A DNA stretch of 64,000 nt from Bacteroidetes bacterium 47-18 (GCA_001897155.1 MKSF01000014.1:62001-126000); one strand, 5' to 3'. Counted from the first letter of the stretch, positions 53,084 through 61,998 are shown. Numbers and translations: made by a program. Notes: generated from the sequence alone by a model not told the origin.

Positions 53084-54532
53084 ATGAATATTATTTATTC
53101 GTTATTTTTGGCTTTTTACAGGCCTGTTATGACGTTAGGGAATTTACTGCCATCAAAGGCGGGAGCCAAAGAAATCCGTATCTTTTTCCTGTATTTTATC
53201 GTATTCTCGGTAATCGCGCTGGCGCTGGGATGGCCCCGTCCCAACAGGGACGATATGATCTTTATCGGCACCCCGATACACTATCTCGCCGGCGGTAATT
53301 TTGAAAATTCTTACTGCTCCTACTTTTTAGAGCAGCTGGGCACCATCAGGCACCTGTATTACGTCCCGGGTCACGCCATTCTTTTAACGGGCTGGCTGAA
53401 GCTATGGGGTGTGAGCGCCGTATCCTTTGTGGCCTTTACCGTCCTGTGCTGGTGGATAGGAGGCTGGTCGCTTTTCCTGATACTGACACGTCATGTAAGA
53501 TGGCATACCTGGCCGGCCCTTGTAGCGGTCACGCATTACCTCTTTGTCATGTCCATGCTGGGCCTCCGTCCTGACAGCGCAGGATGGGGATGTATGCTGG
53601 CAGGTATCTGCCTGCTCCTGGGTGAACGACGCAGATGGCAGATAGCAGGCTATGTCCTTACAGTGGGCAGTGTGCTGATCGCTCCCGTCTGCTTTGCGGT
53701 GGTCATCCCGGTATATGTGTACCTGCTGGTAAAGGACCCGAAGCGGCTGAAAACGCTGCTGCTGACCTGTACCCTTGCTTCGGTGCTATTTGCAGGACTG
53801 GCAGGCTTTTTTATAGATTTTGATTACGCGGAGTTTTACAGGGTGTTTACCCGGCATATCGGAGTGGCCCGGTTCCGGGGCTATACGCGTACGGATTATC
53901 TGGTGCAGTTCTTTACGACCAATATGTATGCCGTGCTGCGGCTGCCTTTCTATGCCCTGGCTTTGCTGTTATTGCTGTACGGCTGCTACAGGCGTAATGC
54001 GTTTATGGCCATGCTGCTTGCGGTGGCCCTGCTGTCTTACTGGATGTACCCGCCCTACGCGCTGGAAAACGTCCACCTGATCATTGCACTGGTGACCCTC
54101 CTGTATAGCCTGAGGTTTACAGGTCGCTTGCTGCCTAAGAACCTGGGCGGACTGCTAGCAGTCCTGCTCCTGGGCGCTATGAACCTGGTATTTCTTATAA
54201 CAAATATATTCCAGGTCAATGAGGTCGTCCTGCCCCCGGCACCGGAGCGGACCTTTGCCGCTGCATATGTCTGCGGAGATGCGTTTGCGGCAAGATATAT
54301 CTATGATTACAAGCTGCCATCCAACTTTAAATCGCTGGATTTTTACAGGTATGACTTTGCCCCGGAAGGATTTTACGAGCAGCGCCAGGATGAGGTCTGG
54401 ATATTCGGTGCCATTTATCCTTACAGGATGAATGACAACCGGGAGTATGATATTCCCGTAGTGAAGATCGGTAATATACCTTTCCGGTCCATCGTACTTT
54501 ATCCCAATCATTTATATATCAGGAAGCCCTGA
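53084..54532 (+). CDS. polytopic membrane protein, GT-C glycosyltransferase-like
   Basis: A 482-residue membrane protein with about ten hydrophobic segments. The open frame reaches back to 52829, but that part lies inside the divergent receptor gene; ATG at 53084 (MNIIYSLFLAFYRP) is the first sensible start, and MTLGNLLPSK at 53129 is an alternative. The first periplasmic loop holds WPRPNRDDMIFIGTPIHYLAGGNF, an R-D-D motif where GT-C enzymes have their acidic catalytic pair. The last ~110 residues form a periplasmic-looking domain ending in LYPNHLYIRKP. I infer a lipid-linked glycosyltransferase. Its stop TGA abuts the next gene's stop on the other strand (TGATCA at 54530-54535), so the two genes are tail to tail without any spacer. 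Confidence 0.6.
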   Translation: MNIIYSLFLAFYRPVMTLGNLLPSKAGAKEIRIFFLYFIVFSVIALALGWPRPNRDDMIFIGTPIHYLAGGNFENSYCSYFLEQLGTIRHLYYVPGHAILLTGWLKLWGVSAVSFVAFTVLCWWIGGWSLFLILTRHVRWHTWPALVAVTHYLFVMSMLGLRPDSAGWGCMLAGICLLLGERRRWQIAGYVLTVGSVLIAPVCFAVVIPVYVYLLVKDPKRLKTLLLTCTLASVLFAGLAGFFIDFDYAEFYRVFTRHIGVARFRGYTRTDYLVQFFTTNMYAVLRLPFYALALLLLLYGCYRRNAFMAMLLAVALLSYWMYPPYALENVHLIIALVTLLYSLRFTGRLLPKNLGGLLAVLLLGAMNLVFLITNIFQVNEVVLPPAPERTFAAAYVCGDAFAARYIYDYKLPSNFKSLDFYRYDFAPEGFYEQRQDEVWIFGAIYPYRMNDNREYDIPVVKIGNIPFRSIVLYPNHLYIRKP

Positions 54533-55984
54533 TCACCCGGTGCGGTACTTTTCCGACAGCTTATTCAGGAGCTTCCTGATATCCCTGGAATTGAGCAGGG
54601 CGTAGCAACAGGCCGCGAGCAGCAGCCCGGCGGCTACCTGTATGAAGAAGTGGAGGGTAGTGGTGCTCAGGGCGTAAAAGATGCTCCCGGCTGCCGCTCC
54701 CAGCAGCAGCAGCCGGAGGAGGGTGCCGCCATCCAGCAGTTGCTGGCCGCTGAACTTATTGCAGTAGAGCAGGCAGGTAATGCCGAATACGGCGATCGTA
54801 AGCGGGTGTATCACCGCCGTAGCCGCTATGCCGTACAAAGGAATGCCGATGATATTGCCGGCTATGCTGATAATAATGGCTGTAACCGCTATCCCGATCA
54901 GCGTTCTGATCCGGTTCAGCGCCGTAAGGTAGGTGCTGTATATATACATCAGGCAGTAAAAGGGATAGGCCAGTATCAGCAGGCTGAGATGTATGCCGGA
55001 AGGGATAGCCCTGCCGGTATAGATCAGCGACAGTATATCGCGGGAATAGACGATACAGATCACGGTAACGATGACTGAAAACGGCAGCAGGGTACGGTTG
55101 CAGAGACTGCTGATGTTCCGGATGGTCTGGCTGTCCTGCAGGTGCTTGCTGAAAAAGGACAGCAGCATACCGCCTATGAGGACGCCTGACATGTTGTTGG
55201 CAACGTCCAGCAGGCGGAAAGCCTCCGCAAACTCACCGGCGGCGCCGCTGCCCGCCATCAGCTCCAGCAGCACCATGTCTGCACGCATAAAGACAGCCAT
55301 TGTAAATACCAGGATAGAATAGGGAATGCTCTGCCGGATAATGCCGGCTATTTTATTGTACCGGATATGGCCCCAAGACACCTGGAAGTGCTGGAGGAGC
55401 ACGATATAGCCGATGAGTCCCGTGATGCCTAATGTGAGCGCCTGGACCTTTGCATACAGGAAGATGTCAAATGCCGTGCGGGTGAGCGGGAAGTATAGCA
55501 GGCCACCGCAGACCACGATGAGCAGCGTCCTGTCCAGCACGGAAAGCAGGCTGTCGGTCTTATATAGCTGTCGGGCGGCGATATTGCTCCGGATGAAGAG
55601 ATAAAAGGAATTAAAGACCTGTATCAGGGCTATCCAGGCCAGTAATTGGAGGGCCTGGACGCTGTAGTGCAGCAGGACGCCTACGAGCATCAGCACTCCG
55701 AAATACACAACACTGAACACCGCCTTGGTGGCCATAATGTTGGGGAACAGCCTGGTGAACGTATTATGGGCCTGCGCCACGACCCGGTTGTTGTAATTCT
55801 GCAGTCCCAAGTCCAGCAGGATATTGAAGATAAGCCCTATATTGAGCAGTGCCATATAGGAGCCGTAAATCTCATTTCCTAAAAGCACCTGCACCTTTGC
55901 GTCGATCCCGAGTATCCATACCGGCTTGATCAGCAGGTTGACCAGTATCAGGAACAGTATATTCTTGGCAAAGTATTGACGCAT
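54533..55984 (-). CDS. Wzx-type polysaccharide/oligosaccharide flippase
   Basis: A 483-residue membrane protein with 12-14 hydrophobic segments of the MATE-like/MVF (Wzx) polysaccharide-flippase fold. N-terminus MRQYFAKNILFLILVNLLIKPVWILGIDAKVQVLLGNEIYGSYMAL, mid region GVLIGGMLLSFFSKHLQDS, and the long C-terminal helices ending near LLLAACCYALLNSRDIRKL fit the family. It would move lipid-linked O-unit or exopolysaccharide sugars across the inner membrane. It shares its 3' boundary with the GT-C-like gene. A decayed second copy of parts of this gene lies at 56620-56800, and its promoter box TACATTTG (56027-56020) is conserved there too. Confidence 0.8.
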   Translation of the reverse strand: MRQYFAKNILFLILVNLLIKPVWILGIDAKVQVLLGNEIYGSYMALLNIGLIFNILLDLGLQNYNNRVVAQAHNTFTRLFPNIMATKAVFSVVYFGVLMLVGVLLHYSVQALQLLAWIALIQVFNSFYLFIRSNIAARQLYKTDSLLSVLDRTLLIVVCGGLLYFPLTRTAFDIFLYAKVQALTLGITGLIGYIVLLQHFQVSWGHIRYNKIAGIIRQSIPYSILVFTMAVFMRADMVLLELMAGSGAAGEFAEAFRLLDVANNMSGVLIGGMLLSFFSKHLQDSQTIRNISSLCNRTLLPFSVIVTVICIVYSRDILSLIYTGRAIPSGIHLSLLILAYPFYCLMYIYSTYLTALNRIRTLIGIAVTAIIISIAGNIIGIPLYGIAATAVIHPLTIAVFGITCLLYCNKFSGQQLLDGGTLLRLLLLGAAAGSIFYALSTTTLHFFIQVAAGLLLAACCYALLNSRDIRKLLNKLSEKYRTG

Positions 55985-56019
55985 ATAGGTACCCGGGAAA
56001 GACTTTGTGATTCAATACG

Positions 56020-56027
56020 CAAATGTA
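56020..56027 (-). promoter_or_regulatory. -7 promoter box for the flippase
   Basis: CAAATGTA (plus strand) = TACATTTG on the minus strand, 36 nt before the start at 55984; the same box is kept at 56790-56797 next to the flippase relic. Confidence 0.45.
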
Positions 56028-56035
56028 TATAAAAG

Positions 56036-56071
56036 AAATGAGGCCTGCCGCTTTTATGTGGCAAGCCTCAC
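56036..56071 (-). terminator. terminator of small secreted protein A
   Basis: GAGGCCTGCCGC pairs with GTGGCAAGCCTC (G-U pairs allowed). On the minus strand it is followed by CATTTCTTTTA. Shares its flank with the terminator of the paralogue at 56966. Confidence 0.65.
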
Positions 56072-56093
56072 TGATATTGTGGCTTTCAGCAAT

Positions 56094-56531
56094 CTATTCC
56101 TGCGGCAGGATAATAAATGTGTAAGCGTTACCGGCTTTGTGCTTACCCTGGGAAGTAGTGATCTCAATGTCGGTAAATATTATTTTACCACCTGCTTTCA
56201 TGACATTTTTCAGATAATTATGCAGCTTCTTATCAAGAATCGTATTCAGGTTAATCTTCATCACATCACGTTGTTCAGGTATAATATATATTACACCGGT
56301 CAGGTTTTTAGGATTTTTAAGTGTTTCAAGTATCACGCCGGTAGGTTCCACGATCTGGGCTTCCTTTATGGCAGGTGTATGCGCCAGGAATTCACTGATG
56401 GTATATTGCTGTTTATCGTAATCCAGTATCACCAATGTCTGGGCATCTGGAGATGCTTTGGGAGCCTGCGCCTGTACATTGGTGTATGCAGCGCTTAAAA
56501 TAATGCAGAAGAATAATATTATGTTTCTCAT
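56094..56531 (-). CDS. small secreted protein A, unknown family, paralogue of the gene at 57023
   Basis: A 145-residue protein. ATG at 56531 starts a signal peptide (MRNIILFFCIILSAAYTNVQAQ); the frame is open much further upstream, but that part covers the flippase relic. Mature sequence opens PKASPDAQTLVILDYDKQQYTISEFLAHTPAIKEAQIVEPTGVILETL and ends GGKIIFTDIEITTSQGKHKAGNAYTFIILPQE. It is about 70 % identical by eye to its neighbour at 57023. The C-terminal 'GGKIIFTDIEITTSQGKHK' motif resembles the last repeat of GldM-like proteins, a weak similarity. It has its own terminator and precedes the flippase gene. Function unknown. Confidence 0.75.
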   Translation of the reverse strand: MRNIILFFCIILSAAYTNVQAQAPKASPDAQTLVILDYDKQQYTISEFLAHTPAIKEAQIVEPTGVILETLKNPKNLTGVIYIIPEQRDVMKINLNTILDKKLHNYLKNVMKAGGKIIFTDIEITTSQGKHKAGNAYTFIILPQE

Positions 56532-56619
56532 TTTTCGTGATTTGAGTATAAATATATTACTTTTCTGGTTAATATCCCGTTTTGTTGTGGAATTTTTGGA
56601 TCCGGCCTGATTGCAGTGT

Positions 56620-56800
56620 CTCTTTGCCTGTGCTTGCTGAAAAAGGACAGCAGTATGCCGCCAAGTACGCCGGGTATATTGCAGGCTGCTGACCGGCATA
56701 CTTAAAAACACCTGCACCATTGCATTGATCCCGGAGATTTTTGGCAAAGTATGAGCACGGGTACTTGTAAGGTGCGTTTGGTGCAACAAGCAAATGTATC
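56620..56800 (-). pseudogene. decayed fragment of a second Wzx-type flippase copy
   Basis: Two separate pieces match the intact flippase at 54533-55984. The piece 56704-56800 matches its 5' end and promoter flank (55880-56030): it encodes YFAKN and, in another frame, GINAMVQVFL, against YFAKN and GIDAKVQVLL. The piece 56631-56680 matches 55143-55193, with a 23-base identical run, and encodes GVLGGILLSFFSKH against GVLIGGMLLSFFSKH. Everything between and after these pieces is deleted and the frame is broken. The -7 box is still present (56790-56797). This is what remains of a duplicated flippase gene. Confidence 0.8.
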
Positions 56801-56965
56801 AAAAGAAAAGTGACTACCTGCTTACAGGCAACAACTTGCTATTACAGCTACGCTTCGCCGGGCAGTGCCCTTTCTGGGGCTCAGACCGCTTTAGTATAAA
56901 GGAGCTGTGCTGGTCATTTGTAGCTTATAATGGCTTTGTTTCCTATATATAGGTCAGTAAAAGAA

Positions 56966-56996
56966 ATGAGGCCTGCCTTGTAAACAGGCAGGCCTC
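56966..56996 (-). terminator. terminator of small secreted protein B
   Basis: ATGAGGCCTGCC pairs with GGCAGGCCTCAT; T-rich on the minus strand (TTTCTTTTAC). The stem is nearly the same as that of the terminator at 56036, supporting a duplication. Confidence 0.75.
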
Positions 56997-57022
56997 ATGT
57001 ATAGTATGGTAATCTACATTAC

Positions 57023-57463
57023 TTATTCTTGCGGCAGGATGATAAATGTATATGGATTGACTGCCTTGTGCTTACCTTTGGAAGTAGTGACCTCCAGGTC
57101 GGTGAATATTATTTTACCGCCGTTTTTCATTGTTTGTTGTATATAATCATGGTTTTTCTTGTCAAGCAACATCTTCAGGTTCTTATATTCTATGGCATCA
57201 CCGTTTTTAGGTACCAGGTGTACCACACAGTTCAGGTTTTTAGGATTTTGGAATGTTTCCAGCATCACACCGGTCGGTTCCACGAGCTGGGCTTGCTTTA
57301 TGACAGGTGTGTGTGCCAGGAAGTCGCTGATGGTATATTGCTCTTTATCGTAATCCAGTATCACCAATGTCTGGGCATTGGGAGATGCTTGGGGTGCCTG
57401 CGCCTGTAAATTGGTAGCTGCAGCGCTTAAAACAATACTGATGAATAATATTATTTTTCTCAT
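57023..57463 (-). CDS. small secreted protein B, unknown family, paralogue of the gene at 56094
   Basis: A 146-residue protein. Signal peptide MRKIILFISIVLSAAATNLQAQ, then PQASPNAQTLVILDYDKEQYTISDFLAHTPVIKQAQLVEPTGVMLETF, a variable middle (KNGDAIEYKNLKMLLDKKNHDYIQQTMK) and the end GGKIIFTDLEVTTSKGKHKAVNPYTFIILPQE. Compared with paralogue A, the two ends are highly conserved and the central ~40 residues more divergent, while the conserved frame in both shows both are still functional genes. It lies upstream of the flippase relic, as gene A lies upstream of the intact flippase. I do not know the family; a periplasmic or surface role is likely from the signal. Its 3' end carries a terminator. 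Confidence 0.75.
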   Translation of the reverse strand: MRKIILFISIVLSAAATNLQAQAPQASPNAQTLVILDYDKEQYTISDFLAHTPVIKQAQLVEPTGVMLETFQNPKNLNCVVHLVPKNGDAIEYKNLKMLLDKKNHDYIQQTMKNGGKIIFTDLEVTTSKGKHKAVNPYTFIILPQE

Positions 57464-57684
57464 TTTTTCGTGATTTTAATATAAAGTTATTGTTTTTTAG
57501 TTAAAATTTAAATTTATTACAGAGAATTAGTGTATCAAAATGGAACCATCCGTACCACTGAGGCAGGGTGCTGGTTTTATCTTCCTATATAGACCCCTGT
57601 TTTTTTAAAAAGGATTGGTAAGTATTTAAAAAAAATCTGATGCTGGGAAACCGGGGAGGAGGTTGCCGGAGATAATTGTGCCCT

Positions 57685-57720
57685 CATGATAAAGACCGCC
57701 GTGCGGCGGTCTTTATCATG
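57685..57720 (-). terminator. strong intrinsic terminator after sufD
   Basis: A 17-bp perfect stem (57685-57701 with 57704-57720) with the G/C core GACCGCCG/CGGCGGTC. It ends 5 nt before the sufD stop at 57726 on the minus strand; T-rich outer arms serve both directions. Confidence 0.85.
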
Positions 57721-57725
57721 AACTC

Positions 57726-59078
57726 TTATTGAATGGTCTGCTGGATCTTTTGCTCCAGGAAAGACCGCAACTTGTCTAATTTTACTTTTTGAGTGACGTC
57801 AAAGGCGAAGGCATTGACCATCAGCTTTTTGGCGCTTGCCATACCCAGGCCGCGGCTCCGGAGATAGAACATCGCCTCTTCGCTCAGCTGCCCGATAGTA
57901 GTGCCATGGCTGCATTTTACATCATCCGCATAGATCTCCAGCTGCGGCTTGGCATTGACGGTAGCGTCATTGCTGTACAGCATATTGTTGGACTGCTGGA
58001 AGGCATTGGTTTTCTGGGCATCCTGGTACACTTTGATCTTGCCGTTAAAGACGCCGCGGGACTTGTCCAGCAGGACGCCTTTATACAGCTGATTGCTTTC
58101 CCCGTTGGGGAATTTATGATGTACTTCCGTATGGTTGTCCACCAGTTGTGTACCTGCTGTCAGGTATAAGCCGTACAGGTGACTTTCCAGGTTGGCCTCA
58201 TTGAGATGGATCGTGAGGTTGTTACGGACGATATCCGTTCCCGGGAAGGTGAATGTATAATTGTTATAGGTGCTGTTGGTCTGCTGTGTGGCTTCCGTAC
58301 GCTGTATGATGCGAAGCCCGTTTTGCCCGGTCTGGATATCGTAATGGTGGCAGTGTGCATTTTTGGCCACTGCTATTTCCGTTACCTTATTGACCAGTAC
58401 CGCCTGGCCGGATGTATGGTCGATGATGCTTTCCACCAGGGTCAGTTCGGCGTTTTCATTGACCACTACCAGGTTGCGTGGCAGTATCATGGCTGACCTG
58501 TCGGCGGTGTACACATTGAAAATATATACAGGCTGCTCTATCACCTTTCCTTTAGGGACTTCTATGAACAGGCCGTTGGCATACAGGGCTGTATTTAAAG
58601 CGACATAGCTGTTGGCGGCATCGGCAGTATCTGCTATGGCAGCAAAATATTCCATAGCGGCAGGTGCATCCATGTTGTCATTCAGGCTGCCGATCGTGAT
58701 ATCCTGGGCACCGGGCAGCACCGATAATTCGGGGCTGAAATGCCCGTTGATGAGTATGATCCTGTATGGGTTTTCTATACCGTCTTCTTTGATAGCTTCC
58801 AGCTGATGCGCTACGGCATGGTAAATGTCGTCTATTTCCCGGGTGGAGAGCATGGTTGCCAGGCCGCTCAGCAAATAATCATCTTTCAGGAAAGAGGTCA
58901 TATTGGTGAAGCGCCATTCCTCATTTTTCGTTGAAGGAAAGCCGTGATGCCTGAACAGGTCAAACGCCGCTTTCCGGATATCTTTGATGTATTGCTTATC
59001 TGTCTGGTACAGTGCTACATCCTCGCTGGAAGCGAATCGTTCAAACAAGGGCGTTTCCAGCTGTTTTTTTGATGCCAT
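57726..59078 (-). CDS. sufD: Fe-S cluster assembly scaffold protein SufD
   Basis: A 450-residue SufB/SufD beta-helix protein. The N-terminal helical part has FLKDDYLLSGLATM and FPSTKNEEWRFTNMT; the beta-helix core has NQLYKGVLLDKSRGVFNGKIKVYQDAQKTNAFQQSNNMLYSNDATVNAKPQLEIYADDVKCSHGTTIGQLSEEAMFYLRSRGLG, the strongly conserved SufD C-terminus including the Cys-Ser-His-Gly. It forms the SufBCD scaffold complex in the cytoplasm. The 295-bp gap from sufC is unusual for a suf operon. sufS/sufE genes are not seen next to it. Confidence 0.95.
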   Translation of the reverse strand: MASKKQLETPLFERFASSEDVALYQTDKQYIKDIRKAAFDLFRHHGFPSTKNEEWRFTNMTSFLKDDYLLSGLATMLSTREIDDIYHAVAHQLEAIKEDGIENPYRIILINGHFSPELSVLPGAQDITIGSLNDNMDAPAAMEYFAAIADTADAANSYVALNTALYANGLFIEVPKGKVIEQPVYIFNVYTADRSAMILPRNLVVVNENAELTLVESIIDHTSGQAVLVNKVTEIAVAKNAHCHHYDIQTGQNGLRIIQRTEATQQTNSTYNNYTFTFPGTDIVRNNLTIHLNEANLESHLYGLYLTAGTQLVDNHTEVHHKFPNGESNQLYKGVLLDKSRGVFNGKIKVYQDAQKTNAFQQSNNMLYSNDATVNAKPQLEIYADDVKCSHGTTIGQLSEEAMFYLRSRGLGMASAKKLMVNAFAFDVTQKVKLDKLRSFLEQKIQQTIQ

Positions 59079-59373
59079 TTCTATAATTTCTTATTTAATT
59101 ATTTTAATTGTTACGCTCCCGGTCGCTCCGGGATGTTTAGATTCCCGTTTCCCGGGAATGATAAAGCAACCTGGTATATCCATTCTCTCCTCCAGCGTGC
59201 AAGCCTCTTTTATCTATCCTACAGGATATTTATGGTGTATCTCCTGTGATTTTCAAGCTCCCTACTATCGTCGGAATGACGGAAGCACTGATATATCATT
59301 CTTCTGCGTCAATTATCCTGGTTCGTAAATATCTTTTATCCTGCCGGGCGGCTGTAAGTATCTCCGCCGTGTT
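59079..59373. repeat. repeat-filled gap inside the suf gene cluster
   Basis: No gene is seen here. The piece 59112-59165 holds GCTCCCGGTCGCTCCGGGATG and ATTCCCGTTTCCCGGGAATGA, both imperfect palindromes, and 59255-59290 holds CTATCGTCGGAATGACGGAA, related to the repeats at 18.7 and 18.9 kb. The whole fits the class of short palindromic intergenic repeats and appears to have entered the sufC-sufD spacer. Confidence 0.55.
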
Positions 59374-60153
59374 TTAGCTTTTCAGCCAGTCGTAGCCTTT
59401 TTCCTCCAGCTCCAATGCCAGTGTCTTATCACCGCTTTTTACGATCTTACCGTCCGCCAGCACATGCACATAATCCGGAACAATGTAATCCAGCAAGCGC
59501 TGGTAGTGGGTAATGATGATAAATGCATTGCCCTCGTTCCGCAGGTTGTTCACACCGCGGGATACGATACGCAGGGCATCAATATCCAGGCCGGAATCTG
59601 TCTCATCCAGGATGATGAGCTTCGGCTCCAGCATGGCCAGCTGGAAGATCTCGTTGCGTTTTTTCTCCCCACCGGAAAAGCCTTCATTCAGAGAGCGGTT
59701 CACCAGCTTGGCATCAAATTCCACCAGCTCCTGCTTTTCCCTGGACAGCCTCATGAATTCCTTGGCAGTCAAAGGCTCCTGGCCCCTGTATTCCCTGATC
59801 TCGTTCATAGCTGTTTTCAGGAAGTTGACATTGCTGACTCCCGGAATTTCCACAGGATACTGGAAAGCCAAGAAAACGCCTTCCCTTGCGCGGTCTTCCG
59901 GGGATAATTCCAATAAGTCTTTACCGTCCAGGATCACTTCACCTGCTGTAACTTCATAATTGGGACGCCCGGACAGAACGGAGGCGAGGGAGCTTTTTCC
60001 TGCACCGTTGGGCCCCATGATGGCATGTACTTCACCTGCCTTTACTTCCAGGTTCAGGCCTTTTAATATCTCTTTTTCTTCTACACCGGCGTGTAAATTC
60101 TTAATGGATAACACTGTATATCGTTTTTCTGATTGTTGAGTAATAAGTGACAT
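59374..60153 (-). CDS. sufC: Fe-S cluster assembly ATPase SufC
   Basis: A 259-residue ABC-type ATPase. Walker A GPNGAGKSS (about residues 47-55), Q-loop LAFQYPVEIPGVSNVNFLK (the SufC-typical phrase), signature FSGGEKKRNEIFQLAML, Walker B LIILDETDSGLDIDALR, and H-loop IITHYQRLLDYI. It works with SufB and SufD in the cytoplasm, using ATP to reshape the scaffold. Start ATG at 60153 is 15 nt after the sufB stop, so they are co-transcribed. The N-terminal ~13 residues (MSLITQQSEKRYT) are an extension before the core (VLSIKNLHAGVEEKEIL). Confidence 0.97.
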   Translation of the reverse strand: MSLITQQSEKRYTVLSIKNLHAGVEEKEILKGLNLEVKAGEVHAIMGPNGAGKSSLASVLSGRPNYEVTAGEVILDGKDLLELSPEDRAREGVFLAFQYPVEIPGVSNVNFLKTAMNEIREYRGQEPLTAKEFMRLSREKQELVEFDAKLVNRSLNEGFSGGEKKRNEIFQLAMLEPKLIILDETDSGLDIDALRIVSRGVNNLRNEGNAFIIITHYQRLLDYIVPDYVHVLADGKIVKSGDKTLALELEEKGYDWLKS

Positions 60154-60168
60154 TTCAATAAAAGGATA

Positions 60169-61614
60169 CTATCCCACACTGCCTTCCAGCGAGATGGCCA
60201 GCAGCTTCTGCGCTTCCACGGCGAATTCCATAGGCAGCTTGTTCAGCACTTCCTTGGCAAAGCCGTTAACGATCATTTCCACCGCTTTTTCCGTATCGAT
60301 TCCCCTGGCATTCAGGTAAAAGATCTGGTCTTCTCCTATCTTGGAAGTAGTGGCTTCGTGCTCCAGGGTAGCCGTATTGTTCTTGGATTCTATATAAGGG
60401 AAAGTGTGAGCGCCGCACCGGTCGCCTATCAGCATGGAATCGCACTGGGTGAAGTTCCGTGCATTATCGGCATTTTTACCCATAGTGACCAGCCCGCGGT
60501 AGGTATTCTGGCCGTTGCCCGCGCTGATACCTTTGGAAATGATACGGGAACGGGTATTTTTACCGATGTGCATCATTTTGGTGCCTGTATCTGCGATCTG
60601 CTTGCCCTTGGTTACGGCAACGGAGTAAAACTCACCATAGGAATGATCGCCCTGCAGGATGACGGAAGGGTATTTCCATGTGATGGCCGATCCTGTTTCC
60701 ACCTGCGTCCAGGAGATCACCGAGTTCTTCCCTTTACAGATACCACGCTTGGTCACAAAGTTGAAGATACCGCCTTTGCCGTTCTCATCACCGGGATACC
60801 AGTTCTGAACGGTAGAGTATTTCACTTCCGCATTGTCCATCGCCACGATCTCCACGATGGCGGCGTGCAGCTGGTTCTCATCGCGCATAGGAGCGGTACA
60901 GCCTTCCAGGTAGCTTACATAAGCGTCGTCTTCGCAAACGATCAGCGTTCTTTCAAACTGCCCGGTGTTTTGCGCGTTGATGCGGAAATAAGTAGATAAT
61001 TCCATCGGGCAGCGTACGCCTTTGGGAATGTACACAAAGGAGCCGTCCGAGAATACGGCGGAGTTCAGCGCGGCAAAGATATTGTCTGATACCGGCACTA
61101 CGGAACCCAGGTATTTACGTACCAGCTCGGGATGGTCCTGTATCGCTTCCGAGATGGAGCAGAAGATAACGCCCAGCTTGTTCAGCTCCTCTTTGAAGGT
61201 AGTGGCTACGGAGATGCTGTCAAAGACCGCATCTACGGCTACGCCCGCCAGCGCTTTCTGCTCATTCAGGGGAATGCCCAGCTTTTCGAAGGTTTTCAAA
61301 AGCTCGGGGTCTACTTCATCAAGGCTGTTATATTTTACTTTATTTTTGGGTGCTGCATAATATGATATCGCCTGGAAATCAATTTCAGGCATTTCAAAGT
61401 ATTGCCAGTCGGGCATTTCCATCTTCCTGAAGGTCTCAAGAGCCTTCAGCCGCCATTCCAGCAACCATACAGGTTCATTTTTCTTATCGGATAAGAATCT
61501 GATGGTATCTTCATTCAGGCCCGGGGGCAGAATATCCATTTCAATATCTGTGACAAAACCGTGTTCGTACTCCTTCGATGCCAGCTCTTCTAAATATTCG
61601 GTACTGTTTTCCAT
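60169..61614 (-). CDS. sufB: Fe-S cluster assembly protein SufB
   Basis: A 481-residue SufB. Motifs [115 protein letters not shown], and the C-terminal [34 protein letters not shown] are diagnostic. It holds the nascent cluster with SufD and SufC. It starts the suf transcript, with the -7 box TAACTTTG (61700-61693) 78 nt upstream. Strong conservation leaves little doubt. Confidence 0.97.
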   Translation of the reverse strand: MENSTEYLEELASKEYEHGFVTDIEMDILPPGLNEDTIRFLSDKKNEPVWLLEWRLKALETFRKMEMPDWQYFEMPEIDFQAISYYAAPKNKVKYNSLDEVDPELLKTFEKLGIPLNEQKALAGVAVDAVFDSISVATTFKEELNKLGVIFCSISEAIQDHPELVRKYLGSVVPVSDNIFAALNSAVFSDGSFVYIPKGVRCPMELSTYFRINAQNTGQFERTLIVCEDDAYVSYLEGCTAPMRDENQLHAAIVEIVAMDNAEVKYSTVQNWYPGDENGKGGIFNFVTKRGICKGKNSVISWTQVETGSAITWKYPSVILQGDHSYGEFYSVAVTKGKQIADTGTKMMHIGKNTRSRIISKGISAGNGQNTYRGLVTMGKNADNARNFTQCDSMLIGDRCGAHTFPYIESKNNTATLEHEATTSKIGEDQIFYLNARGIDTEKAVEMIVNGFAKEVLNKLPMEFAVEAQKLLAISLEGSVG

Positions 61615-61692
61615 TTGTATGTGGAGAATTTAAATTGCTTTAAATGATTAATAAATGTATAATAGATTGCTGAATATATGATATTTATCAGG

Positions 61693-61700
61693 CAAAGTTA
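61693..61700 (-). promoter_or_regulatory. -7 promoter box for the suf operon
   Basis: CAAAGTTA (plus strand) = TAACTTTG on the minus strand, 78 nt upstream of sufB. No -33 partner is evident. Confidence 0.4.
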
Positions 61701-61945
61701 CGACAAAAAAGCGTAAAAACTAATCCTGTATAATAAAAGCGAAGGACGCCGGAAAGCGGTATCTGAAGGTATGGATTACGCTGTATTCATATATATGTCT
61801 GAATGATAAATGTATCGGGATTTTAAATATTTTAATATCAGGATATGGCAAATTGTTTATATCATGTTATTGCTGAACAGCTCCGAAAACAGCCGCCGGG
61901 AGGACCGGGCATCGCAATGATATTGCCTGTGCTGCACAAAAAGAA

Positions 61946-61975
61946 AACCGTTCTCTGAAAGTGCAGAGAACGGTT
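61946..61975 (-). terminator. intrinsic terminator after purB
   Basis: AACCGTTCTCTG (61946-61957) pairs with CAGAGAACGGTT (61964-61975) around AAAGTG; T-rich on the minus strand (TTCTTTTTG). Confidence 0.8.
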
Positions 61976-61998
61976 CCTGGTATGAATAATATATAAAT

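Larger units (their letters stand above)
61615..61998. other. AT-rich intergenic region between sufB and purB
   Basis: A 384-bp gap. It holds the -7 box for sufB near one end and the purB terminator near the other. The rest has no open frame of note, no repeat and no RNA-like structure that I can see. Confidence 0.5.

Noticed and set aside
56532-56789. N-terminal extension of small secreted protein A
   Set aside because: The extension is the translated flippase relic; the signal peptide starts at the ATG at 56531.
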